Assembly (NCBI GenBank): GCA_002084825.1
Contig: NBMF01000006.1
Location: 1-55,357 of the forward strand
From: Fusobacteriia bacterium 4572_74
GTDB lineage: Bacteria; Fusobacteriota; Fusobacteriia; Fusobacteriales; Fusobacteriaceae
DNA: 55,357 nt
Direction: 5' to 3'
Below are positions 1-7,478 of the stretch, piece after piece. The notes beneath the pieces are model-generated. The model was not told where the DNA came from, searched no databases, and was given only the letters and a program-made list of their open reading frames with translations. Both the position numbers and the translations under genes were made by a program. Each line of letters starts with the position of its first letter. Position 1 is the first letter of the stretch.

Positions 1-118
1 CCATCCTTTAAGTAGATTTTTTGTAGTGAATCAATTCTAACATAAATTTTGGTCTTCCTTTTTATTTTTTGATAATTTACCTACAATTATTATACTCTAA
101 CGACGTTGCATTCAGATT

Positions 119-142
119 AAAAAAAGGAACCCAAGGTTCCTT
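119..142 (-). terminator. Intrinsic terminator of the EamA gene
   Basis: Perfect 8-bp stem (AAGGAACC/GGTTCCTT) with loop CAA, followed on the minus strand by seven T. It lies 14 bases past the stop of the minus-strand EamA gene. Confidence 0.85.
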
Positions 143-155
143 ATAAATAAATAAA

Positions 156-1021
156 TTAAATAAAGAAAAGAGATGCTCCTCCTACAGATATAACAGCCCC
201 TAAAACTTCTATAGGTTTTACCCTTTCCTTGAATATCAATATACAGAATGGTATTATGAGTATTGGACTTGTAGATGAAAGAGTGGAAACTATCCCTGTA
301 CTTGCATTTTTAAGTGCTATAAGCATTGATGTGACTCCCATAAATGGGCCAAAAAACGATCCTATAACTAACCATTTAAGAGCTTTTTTATTTTTTACTC
401 CTTTTTTTACTTCTCCCCATTTTCCCCTTATGGATATAAGGATCATAAAGGCTACCATAGCTACGACTACTCTAATCTGGGTAGCAGCAAGAGGATCATA
501 GGACTCTAGACCTATTTTACTGAAAACCAACCCTAAAGATTGTCCTAAAACTCCACCTATAGCACACAGAATACCTTTTGTTGGGAATTTTTTTTTTTTT
601 CTCCACTTCCATTTCCATAAAACATTACTAAAAATATTCCTCCTACAGTAAGAAAAACTGCTAGTCCTTCTTTAAAACTTAAGGTTTCTCCGATTAAAAT
701 CCATGCTGAAAGTGCAGTCACCACAGGTACTGCAGTCATTATTAAGGTAGTTATACGAGCTCCTAATAGAACAAAGGATTCAAACATAAATAGATCACCT
801 AAAAACATTCCTATAAAGCCAGATATCCCTAAAAATGTATATTCTTTTAAACTGGCATCTGTCGGGAAAGGCAGGCCCCTCATATATAAAGAGGTAATAC
901 TTAAAAAAATCATACCTTGTATAAGTCTCATAATGTTTACCGTAAGAGACCCTACTTTTTTACCAGCTATTTCAAAGGAAATAGATGCTCCTACCATTCC
1001 AAATGCTGCTACTAATGCCAT
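156..1021 (-). pseudogene. EamA/DMT-family transporter, frameshifted at an A13 tract
   Basis: Drug/metabolite-type membrane transporter, about 288 residues once joined. The upstream frame (1021 to 557) holds the first EamA half, with hydrophobic helices and an ending GNGSGEKKK. The downstream frame (530 to 156) holds the second half, with VLGQSLGLVFSK just before its first ATG and helices such as GVTSMLIALKNASTGIV. The frames part at a homopolymer of 13 A on the coding strand (588-600). One extra A, or two fewer, restores a continuous EamA protein. The start is uncertain: ATG at 1021 has only a weak AGGGGA upstream, and the same frame stays open towards a strong AGGAGG near 1055 without an ATG. 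Substrate unknown. It may be a true pseudogene, a homopolymer sequencing error, or expressed by slippage. Confidence 0.8.
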
Positions 1022-1245
1022 TGTTTCCCCTAAATATTTAAATCTAATCCCCTCCTATAATATATTATTTATCAAATTATAGTATCTGTAGGAGTTTAAA
1101 GTCAACATATATTAAATTAAATGCAATCTAATTTTCTATCTTCCCTTATATGACATAGCCTATTTAAAAATAATAATTATCTTTATATTTTAAAATTATA
1201 CTCATTATCTTGTGTTACTTTTATGTTTATTAAAAAGTGTGTTGC

Positions 1246-1277
1246 TGTATAATCATTTCAAGTCGACCACTTGAAAT
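1246..1277 (+). promoter_or_regulatory. -10 element with an adjacent palindromic operator
   Basis: A TGTATAAT element (TATAAT at 1248-1253) is followed at once by a perfect inverted repeat, ATTTCAAGT-CGACC-ACTTGAAAT (1255-1277). A second TATAAT is at 1308-1313. The palindrome lies where a repressor would block initiation, between the divergent EamA gene and the MBL-fold gene. The regulator is unknown. Confidence 0.5.
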
Positions 1278-1351
1278 AAAAAAATACCTTTTTTTATGAA
1301 AAAACGATATAATGTAGTTACCACAATAAACATTAAAAGGAGAGTATTTGT

Positions 1352-2200
1352 ATGGAGATAATTACTTTAGTTGAAAATTTAGTTTATAAAGCAAATTTAA
1401 AAGCAGAGCATGGGTTATCATTTTTAATTAAGACAGGAGATTGTAAAATATTATTTGATACTGGGCAAACAGGAATAGTTCTTGAAAATGCAAAATTGAT
1501 GGGAGAAGATTTAAAAGACGTAGACTTTATAATATTAAGCCATGGTCATTATGATCATACAGGTGGACTAGAAAAAATTTTAGAAGTTAATAAGACAGCA
1601 AAAATAATTATGAAAAAAAATGCCCTTCAACAAAAATATTCAAGTAGTACTGGACATATTAGGGAAATAGGTTTTAAACTGAGGAATAAATACAAAAATT
1701 ATCCCAATGAATTTTTATTTCTTGAAGAAGATTATATATTGAATGAAAATATCAAAGTTATTACAGAAATAAGTGAATATACAGATTTTGAAAAAGTTGA
1801 ACAAAATTTATTTGTTAAAGATAGTGATAATTATGTGGTGGATAAATTTCAGGATGAACTATTTTTAATTATAGAAAAAGATAAAAAACTAAATATTATT
1901 ACCGGATGTTCACACAATGGAATTATAAATATTTTAAAATCAGCTATGAATAAAACAAGAATATATAATATAAATTTAGCCCTAGGTGGAATGCACCTAA
2001 GTGGAATAAAACTAAACGAAAAATTCCTTCAAGAAAAAAATAATGAAAAAATAAAAAAAACAATTGAAGAGTTAAAAAAAATAAACATAGATAAAATTTA
2101 TACAAATCATTGTACAGGTATAGATGGTTTTATAAAATTAAAAAATGCAATGGGGAATAAAATTTTTTATAGTTATACAGGAAGTAAAATAAGAATATAG
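1352..2200 (+). CDS. MBL-fold metallo-hydrolase
   Basis: Metallo-beta-lactamase superfamily enzyme of 282 residues. The metal-binding signature HGHYDHTGG (HxHxDH) is near residue 64, a further metal ligand is in GCSHNG near residue 187, and a late NHCTG is near residue 250. The pattern (GCSHxG plus a C-terminal NHCTG) is that of the branch often annotated as 7,8-dihydropterin-6-methyl-4-(beta-D-ribofuranosyl)-aminobenzene-5'-phosphate synthase-like. The substrate cannot be told from sequence. No signal peptide, so cytoplasmic. The ATG has a good SD (AAAAGGAGAG) at normal spacing. Monocistronic, downstream of a palindromic operator, which suggests induction by an unknown signal. Confidence 0.85.
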   Translation: MEIITLVENLVYKANLKAEHGLSFLIKTGDCKILFDTGQTGIVLENAKLMGEDLKDVDFIILSHGHYDHTGGLEKILEVNKTAKIIMKKNALQQKYSSSTGHIREIGFKLRNKYKNYPNEFLFLEEDYILNENIKVITEISEYTDFEKVEQNLFVKDSDNYVVDKFQDELFLIIEKDKKLNIITGCSHNGIINILKSAMNKTRIYNINLALGGMHLSGIKLNEKFLQEKNNEKIKKTIEELKKINIDKIYTNHCTGIDGFIKLKNAMGNKIFYSYTGSKIRI

Positions 2201-2530
2201 TAGAGGTAAATAAAAAATGGAGGTTAATTTTTTGATACTTTATACTACTTTTAGAATAAACTACATTGATGTCTACTTTTCAGGTATTTATGTAAAAAAA
2301 TTATTATTTTGAAGAGCATAATGGAAAGATATTTTATCATAAGCTATCTAGAACCTACAATAAATTTTTAGAGAGATAATAAAAAATATCATATGAAAAT
2401 AGAGATAATAGAAAAAAAGTAAGGTAAAATGATCAAATTATATAAATTACTTAGTTATTGATGCCTATTTTAGATTTTAAAAAAAAGATTAATTTTTAAA
2501 ACCTATTATATACATATAGTTCTAATATAT
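2201..2530. other. Gap with no confident gene
   Basis: AT-rich spacer. The only coding-like item is a 26-codon ORF on the plus strand starting with TTG at 2232 behind a good GGAGG (2219-2223) and ending at 2312. It resembles nothing I recognise and may be chance. No hairpin or repeat is clear before the terminator at 2531. Confidence 0.4.
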
Positions 2531-2572
2531 TAAAAATGAGAAGCAATAATTAAAGGGATTATCGCTCCTCAT
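2531..2572 (-). terminator. Terminator of the peroxiredoxin gene
   Basis: A 15-bp stem that pairs fully (with two G-U pairs) on the minus strand, from ATGAGGAGCGATAAT to ATTATTGCTTCTCAT, then TTTTTA. On the plus strand the same positions are A-C mismatches, so it serves the minus-strand gene. Confidence 0.8.
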
Positions 2573-2639
2573 TTTATAGAAGTTTTATATTAATTTTTAA
2601 AGTTTACACAAAACTTGCAACAGCCCCTAACAAACTTGG

Positions 2640-3284
2640 TTATAATTTTTTATGACAGAACCACCAATCAAAACATGTAATAGTTTTGTCTTCTAAACGT
2701 TTTTTAGCATTGCCTTCAGTAGTTGCAGGTGAGACAATTACATTTGAACCAATCAAATCATTATTTGGCCAGTTAGCAGGTGTTGCTACACCATTTGTAT
2801 CAGAAGTTTGAAGAGCTTTGACAGATCTCAAAACTTCATCCATATTTCTACCAATTTCTTGTGGATAATACATAATTAGCCTAACTTTTCCTTCTGGATC
2901 AATAATAAATACGGCTCTAACAGTATTAGTACCTTTCCCTGGATGTAACATTCCTAGTTTATTAGCAATGGTATCATTTCCAGCAATTATAGGAAATTTT
3001 ATCTCCACTTTCAAATTTTCTTTAATCCATTCTACCCACTTAATATGAGAAAAAACTTGATCAATAGACATCCCAATAAGTGCACAGTTTAATTTTTCTA
3101 ACTCTTCTTGAATATTTTGAAATCCAACAAATTCAGTGGTACAAACTGGTGTGAAATCAGCAGGATGACTAAATAGTACAAACCATGATCCCTTTAAATC
3201 GTTTGGTAAGTTTAATGGTCCATGTGTAGTTTGGACCTCTAATTCAGGGAACCTGTCTCCTAATAATGGCATGTTATTTTCCAT
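2640..3284 (-). CDS. Peroxiredoxin, Prx6 (1-Cys) type
   Basis: Thiol peroxidase of 214 residues that reduces H2O2 or alkyl hydroperoxides in the cytoplasm. The peroxidatic cysteine is in [13 protein letters not shown] (about residue 45). The long C-terminal region ([18 protein letters not shown], then CFDWWFC) is typical of the Prx6 family, in contrast to the shorter AhpC form. The start is the ATG at 3284 (MENNMPLL) because a strong AGGAGG lies just upstream; an in-frame ATG at 3317 has no SD. Protection against oxidants fits an anaerobe that also has superoxide reductase (25790). No PerR- or Fur-like box was recognised. Confidence 0.9.
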   Translation of the reverse strand: MENNMPLLGDRFPELEVQTTHGPLNLPNDLKGSWFVLFSHPADFTPVCTTEFVGFQNIQEELEKLNCALIGMSIDQVFSHIKWVEWIKENLKVEIKFPIIAGNDTIANKLGMLHPGKGTNTVRAVFIIDPEGKVRLIMYYPQEIGRNMDEVLRSVKALQTSDTNGVATPANWPNNDLIGSNVIVSPATTEGNAKKRLEDKTITCFDWWFCHKKL

Positions 3285-3444
3285 AATATTACCTCCTAAA
3301 TTTTTTTTATTACTCATTATATTAATACCTTATAATATATATTAAGTCAATTTAAAAAAATATGTGGATGGTATCAAGTTGTTGTAGATAGTTGGTATTC
3401 TTTTTAAGGTTTTATAAATAGAACTCAAAATTAAATAAATCGAG

Positions 3445-4169
3445 TTAGAGATTAAATAATATCACCCCTTTAACATCTTTTAATCTTATTTTTGTATTAT
3501 CAATAATTATCTTTCCCCCAAAAAAATTATATTTTATTTTACCATAAATTACTTTTAGTTTTTGTTTATCGATATAGTATATCTTATAAAAAATTCCTTT
3601 TTTTAATCTGTATTTAGATATTTTTTTCTGATTCCATAGATAATCTAAATAATTTAAATAGACTAAAGCTTTATCTTTTAGAGATTTTTCATAAAAATCA
3701 ATGATATTTTCAATATCTATATTTTTATAATTATTTATATATTTATCTTTATGAGAGTGAATATCATAAGTTGTTTCCAAAATTTTAAGTTGAGATAGAG
3801 TATAAAATTTTGTGGGCAGTAAGCTGCTTTTTTGGTTATTACACCTTTTACAGAGGAGAACTGCGTTATACCTATCGCCTATTTTTAAACCATACCCTAG
3901 AGATAGGGGCATATGATGATCGATTTGTAAATTTTTTTTACTTCCACAATTAAAACATCGGTGTTCAAACAGATGTTTTATCCATTGATTATCAGCATAT
4001 GTAAAATTTGAATCTATAATTTTATGTCTTTCGTATCGTTTTCCTTTAATTTTAAATATTTTATTAATTCTTTTTTCAGTAACACTAAAAGAGATTCTAC
4101 TTTTAAAATCTCCTTTAATTATTCTGTATGCAACCTCTTCTTTTCTTTTAATAAGTTCATCTATCCCAT
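3445..4169 (-). pseudogene. HNH endonuclease with a frameshift at codon 2-3
   Basis: Conceptual HNH nuclease of about 241 residues. The zinc/HNH core is plain in one frame: HRCFNCG, then LQIDHHMPLSLG, then AVLLCKRCNNQKS, i.e. CxxC, DHHMP, and CxxCN. The frame is open from 4191 to 3445 but has no ATG before the HNH core. An ATG at 4169 with a perfect GGGGG SD seven bases upstream reads ATG GGA TAG. Adding one G to the GGG at 4165-4167 gives MGIDELIKRKEE and joins the HNH frame. Beginning at the internal ATG at 3912 would lose the first CxxC and the DHH. It follows a YgjP-type peptidase by a dozen bases, probably as third gene of one transcript. Host function unknown. Confidence 0.65.
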
Positions 4170-4181
4170 AAGGTTTCCCCC

Positions 4182-4847
4182 TTATATAAATTTATATCCA
4201 TTTTTTTTCAACCATCTACGGTAAAATTTTGGATTTTCTATATATTCCCCTATATATTTCCAATATTCCTTAGAATGATTAGGGTGTTTTAAGTGTCCTA
4301 GTTCATGCACCACCAAATATTCAATTACATCCAAGGGAACTTTTATAAGATTGAGGTTGAAAGTAATAGTCCCGTTAGAATAGCAAATTCCCCAGGCAGA
4401 TTTTAATGGTTTAATCTTTATTTTTTTAGGATAAAGTTCCATAAGTTCAGTATATTTTTCAAGGTATGCTTCTAAAATTATTTTTATTTTTTGTCGATAC
4501 CACCCATTTAATGCGAAATCAAATTCTTTAGAGTTATTGCAAATTATATCTTTTTTTCCTATCTTTATTTCAAATTTAGATTTTTCTATTTTTCAAGGAT
4601 AGAGTTCACCAAGATAATAGATCCCTAAAACATCAGATACAGAGGAATATTTTTCTAACTTATCCTCTATCCATAAATATTTTCTTTCTATTAATTTTAA
4701 CCCGTAGGAGTAAGAGACTCTCATAGGAATACTTAAAATGATCTCTAGAGATGGCTTTACTTGAAGAGAAATATTTTTCTTTTTTTTCTTAAGTATAATA
4801 ACTTCTCGTTCTTTATTCCCAATAGTTATCTTATATCTCTTTATCAT
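4182..4847 (-). pseudogene. YgjP/WLM-type metallopeptidase interrupted by in-frame TGA
   Basis: YgjP-like zinc metallopeptidase (DUF45) of 221 codons with one in-frame TGA at codon 85 (4595-4593). The frame is open on both sides. The N-terminal half is typical (ITIGNKEREVIILKKKKKN, then YYLGELYP before the stop). The C-terminal half holds the catalytic HELGHLKHPNHS and the family tail FYRRWLKKNGY. The ATG overlaps the end of the methyltransferase gene (4844-4847), so they are co-transcribed. The family usually has a hydrophobic residue where the TGA stands, so TTA to TGA is the simplest reading. No hairpin follows the TGA, which argues against selenocysteine. A restart at 4442 would still carry HExxH. 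Confidence 0.75.
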
Positions 4848-5431
4848 TTTTTCCCTACGAGTAAGAATAATGGGTATTTTTTATCATTTTTTTCCATAAT
4901 AAAAATATTTTTAACTACTTTTATCTCTTTAAATCCTGCTTCTTTAAAAATTTTTTCTAAAAATTCATTTGAGAATCCCAAGGCATAAACTCCGTCAAGT
5001 GAATTGTGAAATGAACCATCTTCTTTCATGAGGTCTGCAATAGCTATCATTCCATGAGGATTTAAAGAATCATATAATTTTTTTGCTAGTTTAGTTATAT
5101 TTTCGATATGGTGCATAACCATAGAACTCATAATCAAGTCAAAAGTTGATGTAATTTCAAATATTCCTGTAAGTTCTGTGGTTAAATTTTTATAATTCTT
5201 TCCTTTTTCTTTTAAAATATCTAACATATTAGGAGATAAATCTATTCCATGGATTGCTCCAACCTTTTCTATTAAAGGGAAAATTAGTAGTCCAGTACCA
5301 CATCCAAAGTCTAAAACATTCATATTTTTATTTAATTTTATATTAGTTTTTATTGATTTAGCAATTGCATTGCCACGTTCTATCTTTGACTCTACATCCC
5401 AATTTTTTGCACGTTCATTAAAATCACTCAT
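4844..5431 (-). CDS. Class I SAM-dependent methyltransferase
   Basis: Small soluble methyltransferase of 195 residues. SAM-binding motif I is VLDFGCGTGLL (about residues 39-49), with motif II acidic GIDLSPNML and a post-I MSSMVMHHIENI. This is the Methyltransf_11/25 type, whose substrate (small molecule, lipid or protein) cannot be deduced. First gene of a likely three-gene unit: its stop overlaps the start of the YgjP-like peptidase by four bases and the HNH gene follows. Good SD (AGGAGTAAAT) before ATG 5431. Confidence 0.85.
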   Translation of the reverse strand: MSDFNERAKNWDVESKIERGNAIAKSIKTNIKLNKNMNVLDFGCGTGLLIFPLIEKVGAIHGIDLSPNMLDILKEKGKNYKNLTTELTGIFEITSTFDLIMSSMVMHHIENITKLAKKLYDSLNPHGMIAIADLMKEDGSFHNSLDGVYALGFSNEFLEKIFKEAGFKEIKVVKNIFIMEKNDKKYPLFLLVGKK

Positions 5432-5471
5432 ATTTACTCCTCCTAATTATTTTTTTAATATATTATACAAT

Positions 5472-5508
5472 AAAAAAGCTATAAACAAAATCATTTGCTT
5501 ATAGCTTT
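5472..5508 (-). terminator. Terminator of alsT
   Basis: Stem AAGCTATAA/TTATAGCTT with a 14-base loop; the minus strand continues into six T. It lies just past the stop of the symporter gene. Confidence 0.75.
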
Positions 5509-5518
5509 AAATTTTATA

Positions 5519-7045
5519 TTATGAAATTTCTAATTCCGCCTCTGTTATTTTTGTATTTCTATCTTCAGTTCTTATATCATCCCAAAGTTCAAAATCACCT
5601 TTAATTCCAATTGCATTAGGATTGAAATCCCAATTATCTTGAGTTCCATTTTCCATTCTAGTTTTGTAATCTTTTAAACATAATATAGTTGGTTTAAACA
5701 TAATTAAGATTCCTATTATATTAACCCATGCCATCATTCCTACACCAATATCTCCTAATGTCCAAGCTAGACCCCCAGATATAATTGTACCTAAAAACGT
5801 AAATACTAAAAATACTATATTTAATAACGTTCTAATCTTTTTACCTGAAGCTGATTCTCCAAATAGATAGATTATAGCGGTGTCTCCGTTCCAGAAATAT
5901 GCTAAGATTGTTGTGAATGCAAAGAACATGATAGCTATTGCTACGATATAAGCTCCATAACCAATACCAGTATCCAATGCGACAGTTGTATTAAGAGAAC
6001 CAATAGTAGAGGCTGTCATCTGAGCAGTAGATCCAAATCCTGAATATATCTCTTTTCCAGTAGGACTGAAAACTTTGTATGCACCAGTGATAATAATCAT
6101 CAATGCAGTTGCTGTACATACGAATATAGAATCTATATATATAGAAAAAGCTTGTATCAATCCTTGTTTTGCAGGATGTGAAGTTTCAGCGGCTGCAGCA
6201 GATGCAGGGCCAGTACCTTGTCCAGCTTCATTAGAATAGATTCCTCTTTTAACACCCCACATAACAGCAGCACCCACGATCCCAGCAAAGGCTTTTTGTT
6301 GACCAAATGCAGATTTAATGATTAATGCCAATGATGGAATAATATCTCCAACATTTAGAGCTAGAACTATAAGAGCTATTATAATATAAGCTATAGCCAT
6401 AAATGGGACTACTATACTAGCAAATTTAGCTACCCTTTTAGCACCACCAAATATAATTATGGCTAACAATGCAACTATCGCTAATCCAGTTACCCATGTA
6501 GGGATAGCAATAGCTGTTTTTATAGATCCTGCAATTACATTAGCTTGTACAGAAGGCATAAATAATGACATACTAACTACAGTTACAATAGCAAATAAGT
6601 TACCATACCAAGCTTTACCACCTAATAAACCTTTTTTAAAATAGTAAGCTGGCCCTCCTCTATATCCACCCTCAAATTTTTCTTTATATAATTGACCCAA
6701 CGTAGATTCAACGTATGATGAAGCTGCACCTAGAAGTGAGATAATCCATAACCAAAAGATAGATCCTGGTCCTCCCAAAGCAATGGCTGTAGCAACCCCT
6801 GCAATATTACCAGTTCCTACTCTTCCAGAAACTGACATACACATTGCCTCAAATCCACTTATTGAATTTTTAGATCTTTCTCCCTGTTTAACATCTTTAC
6901 CCAATAATAATCTTATCATCTCTTTGATCATTGAAAATTGTGACCCTTTAATCTTTATAGTGAAAAAAAGCCCTGCCCCTAGGCAAAGGTAGACAAGTAG
7001 TGGTGACCAAATAATACCATTTAATAGATTAATAAAACTTTCCAT
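5519..7045 (-). CDS. alsT: Alanine/glycine:cation symporter (AGCS family)
   Basis: Inner-membrane Na+ (or H+)-coupled importer of alanine or glycine, 508 residues with about ten hydrophobic segments. Family hallmarks: SGRVGTGNIAGVATAIALGG near residue 75, GGPAYYFKKGL near 130, GVKRGIYSNEAGQGTGP near 265, and the C-terminal IFWLW/WTLGD regions. Length is normal for the family. The ATG has a strong GGAGG. It is a single-gene unit with its own promoter (7109-7137) and terminator. Amino acids are main carbon sources for fusobacteria, which suits this role. Confidence 0.93.
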   Translation of the reverse strand: MESFINLLNGIIWSPLLVYLCLGAGLFFTIKIKGSQFSMIKEMIRLLLGKDVKQGERSKNSISGFEAMCMSVSGRVGTGNIAGVATAIALGGPGSIFWLWIISLLGAASSYVESTLGQLYKEKFEGGYRGGPAYYFKKGLLGGKAWYGNLFAIVTVVSMSLFMPSVQANVIAGSIKTAIAIPTWVTGLAIVALLAIIIFGGAKRVAKFASIVVPFMAIAYIIIALIVLALNVGDIIPSLALIIKSAFGQQKAFAGIVGAAVMWGVKRGIYSNEAGQGTGPASAAAAETSHPAKQGLIQAFSIYIDSIFVCTATALMIIITGAYKVFSPTGKEIYSGFGSTAQMTASTIGSLNTTVALDTGIGYGAYIVAIAIMFFAFTTILAYFWNGDTAIIYLFGESASGKKIRTLLNIVFLVFTFLGTIISGGLAWTLGDIGVGMMAWVNIIGILIMFKPTILCLKDYKTRMENGTQDNWDFNPNAIGIKGDFELWDDIRTEDRNTKITEAELEIS

Positions 7046-7108
7046 AAAATACCTCCATTTAAATATAAAATAATTGAAATAAAATTTTTTATCTTTTAAT
7101 ATTAAATA

Positions 7109-7137
7109 AGAGTATCATCATAATAAATAAGTGTCAA
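7109..7137 (-). promoter_or_regulatory. Promoter of alsT
   Basis: Minus strand TTGACA (7137-7132), 17-base spacer, TACTCT (7114-7109). Located 64 bases upstream of the alsT start codon. Confidence 0.55.
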
Positions 7138-7252
7138 TTCGATAAATAAACGTTTTATTTGTTTTTTAGGTCATTTTATGTATAAGCCGTTTAAATTTGT
7201 GAAAAAATTATTTTATTTGTTTGTTTATATAAAATAGAAGTGTATTTGAAGT

Positions 7253-7287
7253 AAAAAAATTCCTTATTAATGAATAAGGAATTTTTT
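7253..7287. terminator. Strong bidirectional terminator
   Basis: Perfect 9-bp stem TTCCTTATT/AATAAGGAA with loop AATG, extended by A-T pairs and flanked by seven A and six T, so it can act on both strands. On the minus strand it ends the acyl-ligase gene transcript (stop at 7479). Confidence 0.85.
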
Positions 7288-7321
7288 GAACGTTTACAGT
7301 ACATTCAGTACATATATGCTG

Positions 7322-7351
7322 TTGACATAATGTATATATATACGTTATAAT
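7322..7351 (+). promoter_or_regulatory. Consensus sigma-70 promoter with no annotated gene
   Basis: Plus strand TTGACA (7322-7327), 18-base spacer, TATAAT (7346-7351): both hexamers match consensus. The neighbouring genes are both on the minus strand, so the transcript would run through the 7357-7478 spacer and antisense into the 3' end of the acyl-ligase gene. The spacer has an ACAACAACAACA run and a 16-codon ORF (7372-7422) without an SD. A small RNA is the likelier product. Confidence 0.6.
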
Positions 7352-7478
7352 GGTTTGAACAACAACAACAAATGTACGCTAAACAAGTAATGTTTGTTGC
7401 AACTGTAATTAATAAGTTATAAAAAGTGAATTAAATAACAGTGTTTCTAAATCATTTTGTTTTTTTAAAAAACAAAAA

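Noticed and set aside
4593-4595. Selenocysteine codon in the YgjP-type peptidase
   Set aside because: No stable hairpin follows the TGA in the next 40 bases, and the family position is not a cysteine; nonsense mutation is simpler.
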